Shown here: piece after piece, positions 1-9,961 of the stretch
How the letters are laid out: each line of letters starts with the position of its first letter
How positions within the stretch are numbered: the stretch's first letter is position 1
Origin: Streptomyces rimosus subsp. rimosus
GTDB lineage: Bacteria; Actinomycetota; Actinomycetes; Streptomycetales; Streptomycetaceae
Assembly: GCF_000720725.1 (NCBI RefSeq)
Contig: NZ_JOCQ01000011.1
Coordinates: 78,836-142,835 of the forward strand
DNA length: 64,000 bases
Direction: 5' to 3'
Made by a program: the position numbers and the translations under genes
The notes under the pieces: model-generated
The model's input: the letters and a program-made list of their open reading frames with translations, nothing else
What the model was told of the DNA's origin: nothing
Databases searched by the model: none

Positions 1-1064
1 GGTGCGAGCAGCAGGCCGGCGCCGGGGTTGACCGCGAAGAACCACGAGGACGGGAAGTGCCATCCGAACAGGCCGGCGTCCGTGCGTTCGGCCGCGAACA
101 GGGTCAGCACCGAGGAGAACTGGTTGAAGATCGTGTAGAAGGCCGCGGCGGCCACGAACAGCGGGACGTAGGCGGCCAGCGCGCTCTTCTCGCCGCGCTC
201 CGTCCGGGGGCTGGCGAACATGACCACGAAGTAGACGACCGGTACCGCGACCGAGACGCCGGTGATCAGGTCGATGCCCGCCTCCAGCGTCAGCGTGCCG
301 GTCAGGCCGGCCACGCAGCCGGCCACGGCCAGCGCGAGGACGACGGCACCGGCGCGCCGGGCGGCCCGCGCGCCCCGGCCGGGCGGGAGCGGCGCGTCGG
401 GCCGGTCGGCGCTGTCCGGCAGGTGACGTCGGCCGAGTACGTACTGGACGAGACCGAGGGTCATGCCGGCGGCGGCGCAGGAGAAGCCCCAGTGGTATCC
501 CCAGCCCTGCCCGAGCCAGCCTCCGACGATCTGCCCGAGCAGCGCCCCGATGTTGATGCCCATGTAGTAGAGCGAGAAGCCGGCGTCCCGGCGGACGTCG
601 TCGCGGCGGTACAGCTTGCCGACCACGTTCGCGGCGTTGGGCTTCAGGAAGCCGGTGCCCAGGATGATCAACGCGAGTCCGGCCCAGGTCGACCAGGCGG
701 TGGGCACGGCCATGGCGTAGTGGCCGCAGGCGATCGCCACACCACCGACGAGTACCGACCTGCGGCCTCCGATCAGGCGGTCCGCGAACCATCCGCCGAC
801 GACCGACAGCAGGTAGACGAGGGTGCCGTACGCGGAGACGAGGGAGGCGGCGGTGCCCCGCTCCATGCCCAGCCCGCCGCCGGCGGCCGTGTCGGACAGA
901 TAGAGCACCAGCAACGCCTGCAACGCGTACCAGCTGAAGCGCTCCCACATCTCGACGCTGAAGAGCGTCACCAGGCCCCGGGGATGGCCGAAGAACCACC
1001 GGTCGGCCCCGGTCTGCGGACCGTCCGGCGGAGAACCCGGCTGCTTGCCGCTCGTCAGCACCAT
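1..1064 (-). CDS. POT-family proton-dependent oligopeptide transporter (3' end outside window)
   Basis: Inner-membrane symporter expected to take up di-/tripeptides with protons. The readable N-terminal ~354 residues begin MVLTSGKQPGSPPDG. They contain WERFSWYALQALLVLYL, the family's first-helix signature, then GTGFLKPNAANVVGKLY, the PTR2 signature, and at least eight hydrophobic helices. ATG at 1064 is preceded by GAAGGA about 9 bases upstream. The stop codon lies beyond the left edge, so the gene is truncated by the window and not broken. It is in tandem with the LysR gene upstream (239-bp gap), and LysR regulation is possible but not shown. The family call is secure; the substrate is inferred from the family. 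Confidence 0.9.
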   Translation of the reverse strand, partial: MVLTSGKQPGSPPDGPQTGADRWFFGHPRGLVTLFSVEMWERFSWYALQALLVLYLSDTAAGGGLGMERGTAASLVSAYGTLVYLLSVVGGWFADRLIGGRRSVLVGGVAIACGHYAMAVPTAWSTWAGLALIILGTGFLKPNAANVVGKLYRRDDVRRDAGFSLYYMGINIGALLGQIVGGWLGQGWGYHWGFSCAAAGMTLGLVQYVLGRRHLPDSADRPDAPLPPGRGARAARRAGAVVLALAVAGCVAGLTGTLTLEAGIDLITGVSVAVPVVYFVVMFASPRTERGEKSALAAYVPLFVAAAAFYTIFNQFSSVLTLFAAERTDAGLFGWHFPSSWFFAVNPGAGLLLA

Positions 1065-1186
1065 GGGGCCGTCCTTCGCTGTCGGGCCGATGCTCGATCG
1101 GCGCGAGGTTCTTTCCCGGGGCCGGACGGCCGGGAAGCGCCTGCGGCGGGACGCGCCGTCGCGCCCGGGCCGCCGTATCAGTCTTG

Positions 1187-1247
1187 ACAGCCCTCCCAGG
1201 GCTGTCCACGACCTGTTTCCTCTACGTGCCATGCCTGGCGGGCATGG
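1187..1247. terminator. Two adjacent hairpins between the LysR and POT genes
   Basis: Perfect stems ACAGCCCT/AGGGCTGT (1187-1194 with 1198-1205) and CCATGCC/GGCATGG (1229-1235 with 1241-1247). They lie 57-117 bp downstream of the LysR stop on the minus strand. Neither is followed by a T-run, so they could be a Streptomyces-type rho-independent terminator or operator elements for the POT promoter. Confidence 0.4.
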
Positions 1248-1303
1248 ACCGGGACCGCAGGGCGCCGGGGGTGCGGAGCGGGAGCGGTGGGGGCGCGTGC
1301 CGG

Positions 1304-2200
1304 TCAGGCAACGCTCGCGTCGGGGAAGGTGCGGACGCAGAAGTCGCGCACCTCGGTCACGCACCGCCCGATGAGTTCCGCGGCGTAATGCGTACCGTTC
1401 CAGAGGGCGAACAACGGCAGATCGACGCGTTCACCCGGGGCGGGACCGGTGATCACCAGCGGAAGCAGGCCGTAGTGCGGTTCGTCGGCGACGACGGCCA
1501 CGCCCTGCCCGCGGGCCGCCAGCGCCTGGGCGGCGCGCGGCAGGTCCATCTCCTGTACGGACTGCCGGCCGAGCGGGCCGGACATCCTCGACAGGTGCTC
1601 GTCGAACACCCTGCGTGCGGAGTAGGCGCGGGTGGGAACGATGAGCCGCTCCTGTACGAGATCCGCCAGCGGCACGGTGGAGCGTCCCGCCCAGGGATGT
1701 CCGGCGGGCACCTGGGCGAACACCGGGAAACGTACGACGAGACGGACCTCCAGGTCGGTCGCGCCCGGATGCGAGGAGAAACCCAGATCGGCCTGCCCGC
1801 TGGACACGGTATCGACGACGGCCGCCGTGGGAACCTCCCTCAGGTTGAGCACCGCGTGCCGCGAGACGGCGGCCAGCGGGGCGAGCACGTCGTTGATGGT
1901 GGTCACCGTGGAGGCGGCCGTCAGGCACGGCTCCCGGCCTTCGGCGAGGGTGCGCATCATCGCCACCGCCTGGTCGTGCCGGGTCACCAGATCGCGGGCG
2001 ACGGGCAGCAGGCGGGCCCCGGCCGGGCTGATGTGCAGCCGGCCACGGTGGCGTGCGAAGAGTTCACAGCCCAGGGAGGTCTCCAGCTGACGGATCTGCC
2101 GGGACAGCGAGGGCTGGGCGACGTGCAGGGCTCGCGACGCCGCCGAGACGGACCCGGTGCCGGCCACCGTCAGGAAGTAGCGGATCGTGCGGATCTCCAT
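1304..2200 (-). CDS. LysR-family transcriptional regulator
   Basis: 298-residue DNA-binding regulator of normal LysR length. The N-terminal winged helix-turn-helix (residues ~1-60) reads MEIRTIRYFLTVAGTGSVSA and continues through QPSLSRQIRQLE, a typical LysR recognition helix. The remainder is a periplasmic-binding-protein-like effector domain. It faces the LAL regulator across a 570-bp divergent region and is followed on the same strand by the POT transporter, a plausible target. The effector is unknown. Confidence 0.92.
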   Translation of the reverse strand: MEIRTIRYFLTVAGTGSVSAASRALHVAQPSLSRQIRQLETSLGCELFARHRGRLHISPAGARLLPVARDLVTRHDQAVAMMRTLAEGREPCLTAASTVTTINDVLAPLAAVSRHAVLNLREVPTAAVVDTVSSGQADLGFSSHPGATDLEVRLVVRFPVFAQVPAGHPWAGRSTVPLADLVQERLIVPTRAYSARRVFDEHLSRMSGPLGRQSVQEMDLPRAAQALAARGQGVAVVADEPHYGLLPLVITGPAPGERVDLPLFALWNGTHYAAELIGRCVTEVRDFCVRTFPDASVA

Positions 2201-2770
2201 GGCGTCTGTTTACCAGGAGCGGGCGGCGGCCCGGCCGCGGACACCGTCGCGGACGGCGATGAAGCCGGTCAACTCCGCGGGGAATTCCGCGAGTAGGCGG
2301 GACGAATCCCGGCTCACGAAGGAGCGCGCCCTCCCCGGCGACGGGCGCACGGATTCTTAGAAACTTCTTAAAACCATTTGCTAAGGTCGGAAACGGGTCG
2401 GCACCCGACGACGTGCGTGTCCGGCCGCAGGAAACCGGCCAAGAACGCCTCGATGCCGAGAGAACCCCGGCGCGTCCGGCGGGCGGGGGAGGTGGACGCC
2501 ACGAAGCGCCACGTCTGCCCGGTGGCCGCGTCCGTGCCGTACCGTAGCCGCACGGGCCCGCCGGAATCCTGCTCCGGTCGATTACGGCCGGTCGGTGGAG
2601 AAATCCTGCGATGAATCTGCCCAAGTGAGGTGCAGGGGTGCCGATTGAGCGCCTTCCCTCGGGGAGCAGCCTTTCCTTGAATGTCCCGCCGGGCCGTACC
2701 GGCTTGCCTTTCGCGCCTTTCAGGGGGCGCGAATTCCTCCAGGCGTGTGGAACGACGGAAGCAGAACGAC
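2201..2770. promoter_or_regulatory. Divergent intergenic region, LysR / LAL regulator
   Basis: No convincing gene. A short AT-rich island at about 2353-2390, unusual in this GC-rich context, carries CTTAG (2356-2360) and CTAAG (2381-2385) as an inverted repeat and TTCTTAAAA-type sequence. It is the best candidate for promoter and operator elements. A 78-codon frame at 2378-2614 has no recognisable domain or good ribosome site and was not called. Confidence 0.45.
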
Positions 2771-5700
2771 ATGAACGACGACGGGCGGGGCGAGGCGGCA
2801 GACCGGGGCGGACCGTACGGCGTGCCCGTGCGCCGGACCGGCCCCGCGCACGGTGCGGACCCACTCATACCCACCGGGCGCGCGGACGAGCTGGCGGCCC
2901 TGGACGCGGTGGCGCACGAGGCGCTGGCGGGGCGGATGCGGGCCGTGCAGCTGGAAGGGGGCGCCGGGACGGGCAAGTCCACGCTGCTGCACCACTGGCT
3001 GGACACCGTCCCCGACTTCCGCGTCCTGCGGGCGCGGTGCTGCCTGCTCCAGCGCGATGTCGCCTTCGGCACGGCCCGGCGGCTGCTGCACCCGCTGCTC
3101 GCCGCCGCCGGTGCGGCGGAGCGCCGGTCGCTGCTGGCGGATGCGGGGGAGGCGGTGGCACGTCTGCTGGGCCCCGAGGAGCCCGGGGGCGATGACGGCG
3201 GGCCGCACCCGGACGGCACCGTCGAGGTGCTGGCGGGACTGGACCGCCTGGTGCTGCGGCTGGCCCGGGAGCATCCGCTGCTGCTGGCGATCGACGATCT
3301 CCAGTGGGTCGATCCGCTGTCGCTGCGGTGGCTGGCGCGCCTGGTCAACCGTACGGACGCCTATCCGGTACTGGTGGCCGTCACCACGCGTACCGGCGAA
3401 CGCCCGGATCCCGGCGCCCTGTTCACCGACCTGGTCCATCCCGCCACCTGCCGCACCCTCACGCTCCGGCCGCTCACCCCGGCGGACGTGGAAGCCCTGG
3501 TGGCCGCGGAGTTCGGCGTACCCCGCCCGGACCCGTCCTTCTGTACCGCCTGCCACGCCGCCACACAGGGACACCCCCTCTTCCTGCGCGCTCTGCTGGG
3601 CGACGCCCGCAGCAATGGCCTACGGCCCACCCACGAAGACCGGGACAAGATCGCGGACTTGAGCCTGTCCGCGCTCGTGCCCGAGATCGGGCACTGGCTG
3701 AGCCAGGGCTCCTCGACCCTGACCGAGCTGGCACGGGGGATCGCGATCCTGGGCGACGGCATGCCGCGGGCGCTGCTCGCGGCCTACTGCGGCACCGGCA
3801 AGGCCGTGCTCCGCTCCGCCGAGCGGCAACTGCGTTCCCTCGGGGTACTGCGCGAAGGCGAGGACCTGCGGTTCATCCACCATGTGGTCCGTGAGGCGGT
3901 GCTGGCGCAGTGGTCTCCCCAGGAGGTCGGTGCGGCCCACGCGCGGGCGGCCCAGGTCCTGCACCTGAGCGGGCGCCCCGCCGAGGAGACGGCCGCCCAC
4001 ATCACGGCCGCCGGGCCCCTGACCGGCACCTGGGCCCTGACGGTTCTGCACCGGGCCGCCGACGAGGCCCTGCGCCGTGGCGCCGCCGAGACGGCCGTCG
4101 CCTACCTGCGGCATGCCCTCTTCCAGCCGGCCGCGCCCACCGAACAGGCGCAGGTGCTTCTTCACCTGGCGGACGCCGCGAGCTACTACGACACCGCGCT
4201 CGCCGCCTCGTACGGTTCGGCCGCGCTGGAGGGCCTCACCGACGAGTCCGCCCGGTGCGCGGCCCTCGGCATCCTGGCCTACTCGCACCTGCTGTCGCCG
4301 GGCAGCCACAGCGGCCCGCTCGGCCTTCAGCGGCTGAGCGCCGAGCTGACCGCCCGCACCAGCGCCACGAGCGGCGACCGGGAACTGCTGCTGCGTACCC
4401 AGGCGTTGATCGAGTGGCTGGAGTTTGAACACCCTGCCACGCGTACGGCGTTCGCCGCTTCCCACCCGGTGCCCGACGCCGCCCCCCATACCGCCTCGCA
4501 CGCCGTAGCCCGCCCCGTGCCCGACGCCGTGCCCGACGGTGTGCTGGGCGGCGGCACCCTCGGCGAGCGCCAGCTGCTCGCCATCCGCGCCTTTACCGCC
4601 CTACGGGCAGGCCGCCCCGCCGAAGAGGTCACCGCGCTGGTGGACCAGGCCCGGGCCAACCTGCCGGCCTTCTCCCACAGCCTGTTCCCCCTGCACTCCT
4701 TCGTCGGCCAGTCCCTTCTGTACCTGGACCGTCTCGACGAGGCAGGCGACCTGTGCACCCGGCTGCTGCGCGAGACCCAGGACAGCGGCAGAGACCTCCT
4801 GGCCACCTACCTGCTCATCTTCCGCGCCGCCGTCGCCTTGCGCAGAGGGGACATCGCCCAGGCCGCCACCGTGGTACGCACCGCGTCCGAGAGAGCCGGT
4901 GCCACAGCCGTGTCACCGTGCCGTACGACGCTGGACATCATCACGGTCGACACGCTCATCGAACAGGGCGACCTGCAGGCGGCCGAGCGGGCCGCCGCCG
5001 GCTACAGCGCCGCAGCCTTGGCGGAGACCTCCTGGGAAGGGCCGCGGATGCTGATGAGCCTGGCCACACTGCGCACCGCCCAGGGCGACCCGCGCAGCGG
5101 CCTGGCCCTGCTGCGGGAGAGCAGCCACCACTTCGAGACGGCCGGCATCGTCAACCCGGCGATCGTCCCCTGGCGTTCGCGGGCGGCCGGGATCAGGCTC
5201 CTGCTGGGCGACACGCGCACCGCACAGGCCCTGGCCGAACAGGAACTGGAGCTCGCGCGGGAATGCCGGATACCGCGAGCCGTCGGCGTGGCACTGGTCG
5301 CCTCCGCGAACGCGCACGCGGCCACCACCGCGCGGGGCCCGGAGCGGGGTACGGAACTGCTGGCCGAGGCGATCGGCGTCCTGGAACGTACCCCCGCGCT
5401 GCTGGAGCTCGCCCGGGCCCTGCACGCCTTCGCGGGTGCGCTGCTGCGCCGAGACGACAAGTCCGGCGCACGCAAGGCACTGCGCCGTGCGGGGGACATC
5501 GCGGCCCGGTGCGGTGCCTTCCGGCTGGCGGGCCGCGTGCAGCAGCGGCTGCACGACGCGGGGGGCCGGGTCACCGGCCGGGAGACGGATGGCGGCAGCA
5601 CACTGACCGCGGGCGAGGAACGCGTCGCCGTACTGGCGGCCGCGGGGATGAGCAACAGGGAGATCGCCGAGTGCCTGTTCGTGTCCCTGCGGACCGTGGA

Positions 5701-5815
5701 AACCCATCTGACCGCGACCTACCGCAAACTCGGCATCGGCGGGCGGCCTGAATTGGCCGCCGAAATGGCGGCATTGACCGGGGCGCGTGGCCAAGGCCCG
5801 ACCCCCACCGCCTGA
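2771..5815 (+). CDS. LAL-type LuxR transcriptional regulator with AAA ATPase domain
   Basis: About 1014 residues, the usual size of large ATP-binding LuxR (LAL) regulators. Walker A GGAGTGKST lies at about residues 63-71. A Walker B-like LLLAIDD with LQWVDP follows around residue 170. A long helical, TPR-like middle leads to a C-terminal LuxR helix-turn-helix (SNREIAECLFVSLRTVETH) in the last ~70 residues. Start chosen at ATG 2771 (MNDDGRGEAADRG) with GGAAG upstream; the frame stays open to 2681 but that segment is low-complexity. It is cytoplasmic and probably an activator. It is 13 kb from the antibiotic cluster, with chromosomal genes between, so a role in oxytetracycline production cannot be assumed. 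Confidence 0.9.
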   Translation: MNDDGRGEAADRGGPYGVPVRRTGPAHGADPLIPTGRADELAALDAVAHEALAGRMRAVQLEGGAGTGKSTLLHHWLDTVPDFRVLRARCCLLQRDVAFGTARRLLHPLLAAAGAAERRSLLADAGEAVARLLGPEEPGGDDGGPHPDGTVEVLAGLDRLVLRLAREHPLLLAIDDLQWVDPLSLRWLARLVNRTDAYPVLVAVTTRTGERPDPGALFTDLVHPATCRTLTLRPLTPADVEALVAAEFGVPRPDPSFCTACHAATQGHPLFLRALLGDARSNGLRPTHEDRDKIADLSLSALVPEIGHWLSQGSSTLTELARGIAILGDGMPRALLAAYCGTGKAVLRSAERQLRSLGVLREGEDLRFIHHVVREAVLAQWSPQEVGAAHARAAQVLHLSGRPAEETAAHITAAGPLTGTWALTVLHRAADEALRRGAAETAVAYLRHALFQPAAPTEQAQVLLHLADAASYYDTALAASYGSAALEGLTDESARCAALGILAYSHLLSPGSHSGPLGLQRLSAELTARTSATSGDRELLLRTQALIEWLEFEHPATRTAFAASHPVPDAAPHTASHAVARPVPDAVPDGVLGGGTLGERQLLAIRAFTALRAGRPAEEVTALVDQARANLPAFSHSLFPLHSFVGQSLLYLDRLDEAGDLCTRLLRETQDSGRDLLATYLLIFRAAVALRRGDIAQAATVVRTASERAGATAVSPCRTTLDIITVDTLIEQGDLQAAERAAAGYSAAALAETSWEGPRMLMSLATLRTAQGDPRSGLALLRESSHHFETAGIVNPAIVPWRSRAAGIRLLLGDTRTAQALAEQELELARECRIPRAVGVALVASANAHAATTARGPERGTELLAEAIGVLERTPALLELARALHAFAGALLRRDDKSGARKALRRAGDIAARCGAFRLAGRVQQRLHDAGGRVTGRETDGGSTLTAGEERVAVLAAAGMSNREIAECLFVSLRTVETHLTATYRKLGIGGRPELAAEMAALTGARGQGPTPTA

Positions 5816-6062
5816 CCCTCGCTTTCACGGCTCGGCCCCGAAGTCCGCGTTCGCGGCGGTTCCTCGTGGTTCCGGGCCGCGGTTTCCCGTGGCCCCCGGC
5901 CACCACGGCCGCTACGTGGGGAATACCCTGATGTTTTCTTCCCGCAGTTCCCAGAAGCGCCATTGCGTGACATAACTGGGCCGTATCCGCGAGGCGTTGA
6001 CCCATGAACAGGAATCGCCCGTTCACGAGCGCTCCGGCGCCCCGAGAGAAAAGCAGTCAGAC

Positions 6063-7019
6063 ATGAGATGGATGTCCGTGTGCGCCGTAGCGGCCATAGG
6101 AGTCGCAGCGACCGCGGGACCGGCCGTGGCGGCTGCTCCGTCCGCCGCCCGGCACCAGACCGCAACGGCCGGACCGAAGGTGCACTGCACGTCCAAGAAT
6201 CCCGGCCTGGCCGGAAAGCTGGCGGGCGACATAGCCAAGGCGCTGGCCGGCCGGAAGAGCATGGCGTCGCTCTCCTTCTACGACCGGCCCACCGCCACCA
6301 AGTGCACATTCGACCCTGACAAGCAGTACGACTCGGCCAGTGTCGTGAAGACCGTCATCCTCGGCGCACTGCTGTACCAGAAGGGCGGAACCCTCACCCC
6401 GACGGAAGACGCCCTCGCCCGCAAGATGATCACTGTTTCGGACAATGGAGCCGCGACCACCCTGTGGCGGCAGCTGTCCGACCTGAAGGACCCGAAGAAG
6501 CCGGACCCGGTAAAAATCCAGGAATTCCTCGACAAGGCCGGGATGCGTGACACCGTCCTCGACAGGGAAGGCAGCTGGGGCCTGACCCAGGTCACCGCGA
6601 ACGACCAGGCCAGGCTGCTGCGTCTGCTGTCCGGCACCGACAACTCGGTCCTCGGGGCGAAGGCCCGCTCCTACGCGCTCGACCTCATGCGGCAGGTGCA
6701 GAGCGAGCAGCGGTGGGGGGCCACCGCGGGCGCTCCGGTCGACGCGGTGGTCCATGTGAAGAACGGCTGGCTGCCCCGCAGCAAGAATCCCGACGTCCCG
6801 GACTTCGACAAGGGGGACTGGAAGGTGAACAGCATGGCCGTCCTCTCGGGGAAGGGCTACGACTCGGGACTGGTCGTCCTCACCGAGAACAACCGGGTCC
6901 CCGAAGGGCACCCGGCCGAGGAGGGGATGAATTACGGCATCGAGACGATAGAGAACATATCCCGCGCCATATACCGGGACGTTTATCCCGGGGCGCAAGG
7001 CTACGACCCGGCCCGGTAG
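6063..7019 (+). CDS. Secreted class A beta-lactamase-like serine hydrolase
   Basis: 318 residues. The N-terminal Sec signal peptide starts MRWMSVCAVAAIGVAATAG and has an AAA-type cleavage region near residue 28. The penicillin-binding fold motifs are present in order: SVVK (SxxK nucleophile and general base), SDN, and KNG in place of the usual KTG. This supports a serine hydrolase, but true beta-lactamase activity is uncertain and Glu166 was not identified. ATG 6063 is chosen because it directly begins the signal peptide; an in-frame upstream ATG at 5997 would bury it. It converges with the DUF2079 gene, overlapping its 3' end by 19 bp. Confidence 0.85.
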   Translation: MRWMSVCAVAAIGVAATAGPAVAAAPSAARHQTATAGPKVHCTSKNPGLAGKLAGDIAKALAGRKSMASLSFYDRPTATKCTFDPDKQYDSASVVKTVILGALLYQKGGTLTPTEDALARKMITVSDNGAATTLWRQLSDLKDPKKPDPVKIQEFLDKAGMRDTVLDREGSWGLTQVTANDQARLLRLLSGTDNSVLGAKARSYALDLMRQVQSEQRWGATAGAPVDAVVHVKNGWLPRSKNPDVPDFDKGDWKVNSMAVLSGKGYDSGLVVLTENNRVPEGHPAEEGMNYGIETIENISRAIYRDVYPGAQGYDPAR

Positions 7020-8446
7020 AGGGTGACACCGCCGCCCCGGGCGACGGCGGCGTAGCCGCGGTCGGCGAGACGGCCCATCGCCCCGGCTTCCTGCTCGGCG
7101 GTGACGGGGCCGTCTTCGGGCCGGTCGGTGACGGCGACCCACTGCGGACGCGCGCCCGGCCCGCCGGGGTAGTGGGGGAAGAGGAACACCCGGGTACGAC
7201 CGGTCAGTTGCGGGGCCAGCCGGTTGGACGCGGCGACATCGGCGCCGTCGGGGATACGGGCCAGCACCCGCCGTACGGCGTCGGCCTGGGGATCGCTGCG
7301 CCATGTCTCCGTACGGGCCAGGTCGCTCAGCGGCTGGAACGGCAGTACGCAGACGGTGACGAGGAGCGAGACGGCGACCGCGCCACCGGTCAGCCTGCGC
7401 CGGCCGGCGGCTGTGGGCCGGGAGGCGCGGACGCGCCGCAGGCCGTCGATGAAGGCGATGAAGACGACCGGCATGAGGACCGCGCTGTAGTGGGCGGTGG
7501 TGCCCCAATAGCTCGGGGTGGTGGACCAGAACCGCCAGGCGAGCGTCGGCACCGCCACCAGAAGGAGCGGGGAGCGCAGGGCGAGCAGGGCGGTCGGGGC
7601 CAGCAGCAGGGCGATCGTGCCCCACTTCGTGGCGGGCAGCAGCAGACGGCTGAAGGGGTCCGTCGTGTCCCCGCCCGCGCTGGAGAGGTACGTGTACGTA
7701 TGGCCGGGGTTGAACGCGGGCACGATCACCCCGATCACCAGCACCAGGATGACCGCCGAGCCCAGGACGACCGCGCCGCCCAGCCGCCGCCGGCCCTGGA
7801 GGACGAGGTGGACGCCGATGGCGGCGACGGTGAGCGGCAGGTCCTCCTTGACCAGGACCAGCGGGAACGCGAAGGCCACGGCCGGAACCCAACGGCGCCG
7901 CACCAGCTGTTCCAGGCTGAAGGCGAGCAGCGGAACGGCGAAGGCCACCTCGTGGAAGTCGAAACCGGCCGCCTGCGCGAGGCCGAAGGACAAGCCGTAC
8001 GCCACGGCGATGCCGGTGCCGGCCGCCACGCCGAGCGTACGGATGCCGAGCCGGGCCACGGGCACCACCGAGCACGCCAGGAGCGCGGCCTGGGCGATCA
8101 GCAGGGTCAGCGGGGAAGGGCAGGCCGCGTAGAGGGGCGCGAGGGTGGCCAGCACGGGGTGGAAGTGGTCCCCGAGGAGGTTGAAACCGGGGCCCTTCAA
8201 CTCGGAGACGGGGGCCCGCCCCTCGGCGTAGGCACGTACGGCTTGCTCGAAGATGCCCAGGTCGAAGCCGGTGGACTGTAGATGCAGATGCCGCAGTACC
8301 GAGAGCGCGGCGTAGACGGCGAAGAAGCCCACCGGCAGGCTGCGGCAGATGATCCGCGCCGTCCTGCCGGGCAGGGGCGGCCGGACAGCCGCGTCGTGTG
8401 CTTCGGGCAGGGCCGGCCGCGGCAGAACGAGGTTGCTGGGGGACAA
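7001..8446 (-). CDS. DUF2079 multi-pass membrane protein
   Basis: 481 residues with about ten hydrophobic segments. The N-terminal stretch (LQSTGFDLGIFEQAVRAYAEG, then LGDHFHPVL) is the hallmark of DUF2079 proteins, which resemble glycosyltransferase-C membrane enzymes such as mannosyltransferases. The catalytic role of the family is not established, and a polyprenyl-phosphate sugar transferase is only an inference. Its 3' end overlaps the convergent serine hydrolase gene by 19 bp. Confidence 0.85.
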   Translation of the reverse strand: MSPSNLVLPRPALPEAHDAAVRPPLPGRTARIICRSLPVGFFAVYAALSVLRHLHLQSTGFDLGIFEQAVRAYAEGRAPVSELKGPGFNLLGDHFHPVLATLAPLYAACPSPLTLLIAQAALLACSVVPVARLGIRTLGVAAGTGIAVAYGLSFGLAQAAGFDFHEVAFAVPLLAFSLEQLVRRRWVPAVAFAFPLVLVKEDLPLTVAAIGVHLVLQGRRRLGGAVVLGSAVILVLVIGVIVPAFNPGHTYTYLSSAGGDTTDPFSRLLLPATKWGTIALLLAPTALLALRSPLLLVAVPTLAWRFWSTTPSYWGTTAHYSAVLMPVVFIAFIDGLRRVRASRPTAAGRRRLTGGAVAVSLLVTVCVLPFQPLSDLARTETWRSDPQADAVRRVLARIPDGADVAASNRLAPQLTGRTRVFLFPHYPGGPGARPQWVAVTDRPEDGPVTAEQEAGAMGRLADRGYAAVARGGGVTLYRAGS

Positions 8447-8629
8447 GGGGATCCTTTGGTGCGTAGGCGCGCCGGGGCCGTGCCGGGGCTGACGGGCCGC
8501 TGCCTGCGGCCGGGGCTCGGGGAGGTGTGCAGTGGGCGGCCGACCGTAGGAAACGCGGATAAGCCCGCTTCTTAGGCCGCGTCGAGGACCCGTTCCCGTA
8601 CGGCCTGCACGTCCCTCAGAGGGCGGCTC

Positions 8630-9469
8630 CTACTGCACGGGGCCGCTCCACGCAGCCCAGTCGTGCCGGGAGAGCACAGTCCACCAAGTGCGGTCGCTGT
8701 CGGGCACGCTCAGGCCCGCCTCCACTGTCAGGCGGTCGGCGGCGTCCCGCGGCAGTGCGAAGCCTGTTGTCCACACCTTCGTCATTCCGGGCAGCAGCTG
8801 TGTGAAGCCCAGGCCGACGCGATGCTCGTCGCCGCCCTCCGTGATGGGAACGGCCGGGCGCCCCTTGGCATCCTTCACTCCGACGCTCGTGTAGTCCGCG
8901 AGGTCCAGGTAACCGGCCGAGCCGTTGCGGTACGTGATCTCCACAGCCACGGCCCGGTCGCCCGGCGAGTAGCCGCCGGCCCCCGCCTCGGGGGTGTACG
9001 GCTTGGCCGAGACGGTCACCTGCAACCCGTCCGGGAAGCAGCGGGTGGCATGGAAGGGCAACGTGCCACCGGCGGGTGCCGCGGTGGGCCCTGCCGGCGT
9101 CGACGGGTACGAGCTGGTCCGCACCGGCGGAGTCGGCCCCGCCGGATCGGCACAGGAGACCTGGTGGAAGGCGTTGGTGCTGACCAGCGTGCCGTTGAGG
9201 ACCCACGCGGTGGCCAGCGCCCCGAGGACGGCACCGGTCAGGACCGTGGCCCGGTTGCCGGTGCCGTCCCGGTTCGCCCGCCGGGCCGCGACGACGACCA
9301 CGACCAGCGCGATGGGGCTGAGACACGCCGCCGCCCAGTACGCGGCCTCGACGGGTCCGATGACCAGTCCGAGGGCGGCGAGGACGGCGAGGGTGAGGGC
9401 CGCGGCGCCCAGCCGGTCCCTCGACGCCGGACCGCGCGGTTCCGGTCGCGGCTGTCGGGAATGTGTCAT
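8630..9469 (-). CDS. Membrane-anchored protein with DUF4352-like extracellular domain
   Basis: 279 residues from ATG 9469 (MTHSRQPRPEPRG); an upstream in-frame start at 9493 is less likely. A basic proline-rich cytoplasmic N-terminus is followed by three hydrophobic helices (residues ~20-100), a Ser/Pro/Thr-rich linker, then a beta-rich domain. The stretch GDRAVAVEITYRNGSAGYLD fits the telomeric-repeat-binding-factor-like DUF4352 fold. The exported domain contains two cysteines that could pair. Function unknown. It is in tandem with the secreted protein upstream. Confidence 0.7.
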   Translation of the reverse strand: MTHSRQPRPEPRGPASRDRLGAAALTLAVLAALGLVIGPVEAAYWAAACLSPIALVVVVVAARRANRDGTGNRATVLTGAVLGALATAWVLNGTLVSTNAFHQVSCADPAGPTPPVRTSSYPSTPAGPTAAPAGGTLPFHATRCFPDGLQVTVSAKPYTPEAGAGGYSPGDRAVAVEITYRNGSAGYLDLADYTSVGVKDAKGRPAVPITEGGDEHRVGLGFTQLLPGMTKVWTTGFALPRDAADRLTVEAGLSVPDSDRTWWTVLSRHDWAAWSGPVQ

Positions 9470-9547
9470 GAGGGCTCCGCGGCTCCGGATCACCGGTGGG
9501 TCAGGGGCATGTGCCGGGCGGGATCAGCAGGCCGTTGCCGGGCGGGA

Positions 9548-9961
9548 TCAGCAGGCCGTCTTGCCGGTCCAGGCTTTCAGGGTGGACCCGTATACGGCAT
9601 AACACGTGTCCTGGTCCGCGGGGGCCTTTTCGTAGCTGATGCTGGACCAGTTCGGCCCGCCTTCCGAGGCGGTCCGCCAGAAACCGGTCCACCAGAAACC
9701 GGTGTACTTCGACAGCGTCACATCCACCTCTCCGGTGGTACCCGGATCGATCGTGGCCGTCTTGCACTGCCCGACGGGGAACGCGCCGACGAACTTGTTG
9801 TTGACGGCGAAGTCGGCAACATAGGCACCCTTGTTGCAGACCTTGACGCTGCCCGTCCTACCGTCCGCCGCCGACGCCGCCGAAGCGGCGGCCAGACTCG
9901 TACCGGCCATGGCCAGCACGAGCGTGGCGGTGACACCTATGGATCGAGACGTGAGTTTCAT
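9548..9961 (-). CDS. Small secreted protein of unknown function
   Basis: 137 residues. Signal peptide MKLTSRSIGVTATLVLAMAG with an AASA-type cleavage site near residue 31, then a ~105-residue mature domain rich in Gly, Trp and Thr. Four cysteines (KVCNKG, GQCKTA, DTCYAV and the C-terminal TAC) suggest two disulfides. No family recognised. The mature protein has no membrane segment, so it is probably released. Upstream region 9962-10270 holds no gene that could be supported. Confidence 0.7.
   Translation of the reverse strand: MKLTSRSIGVTATLVLAMAGTSLAAASAASAADGRTGSVKVCNKGAYVADFAVNNKFVGAFPVGQCKTATIDPGTTGEVDVTLSKYTGFWWTGFWRTASEGGPNWSSISYEKAPADQDTCYAVYGSTLKAWTGKTAC

Noticed and set aside
57..1187. 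Long plus-strand open frame across the left edge
   Set aside because: It is antisense to the POT transporter; its translation is Arg/Gly/Ala/Asp-rich without domains, typical of a high-GC shadow frame.
2378..2614. 78-codon plus-strand frame between LysR and LAL genes
   Set aside because: No recognisable domain, no good ribosome site and atypical composition; treated as intergenic.
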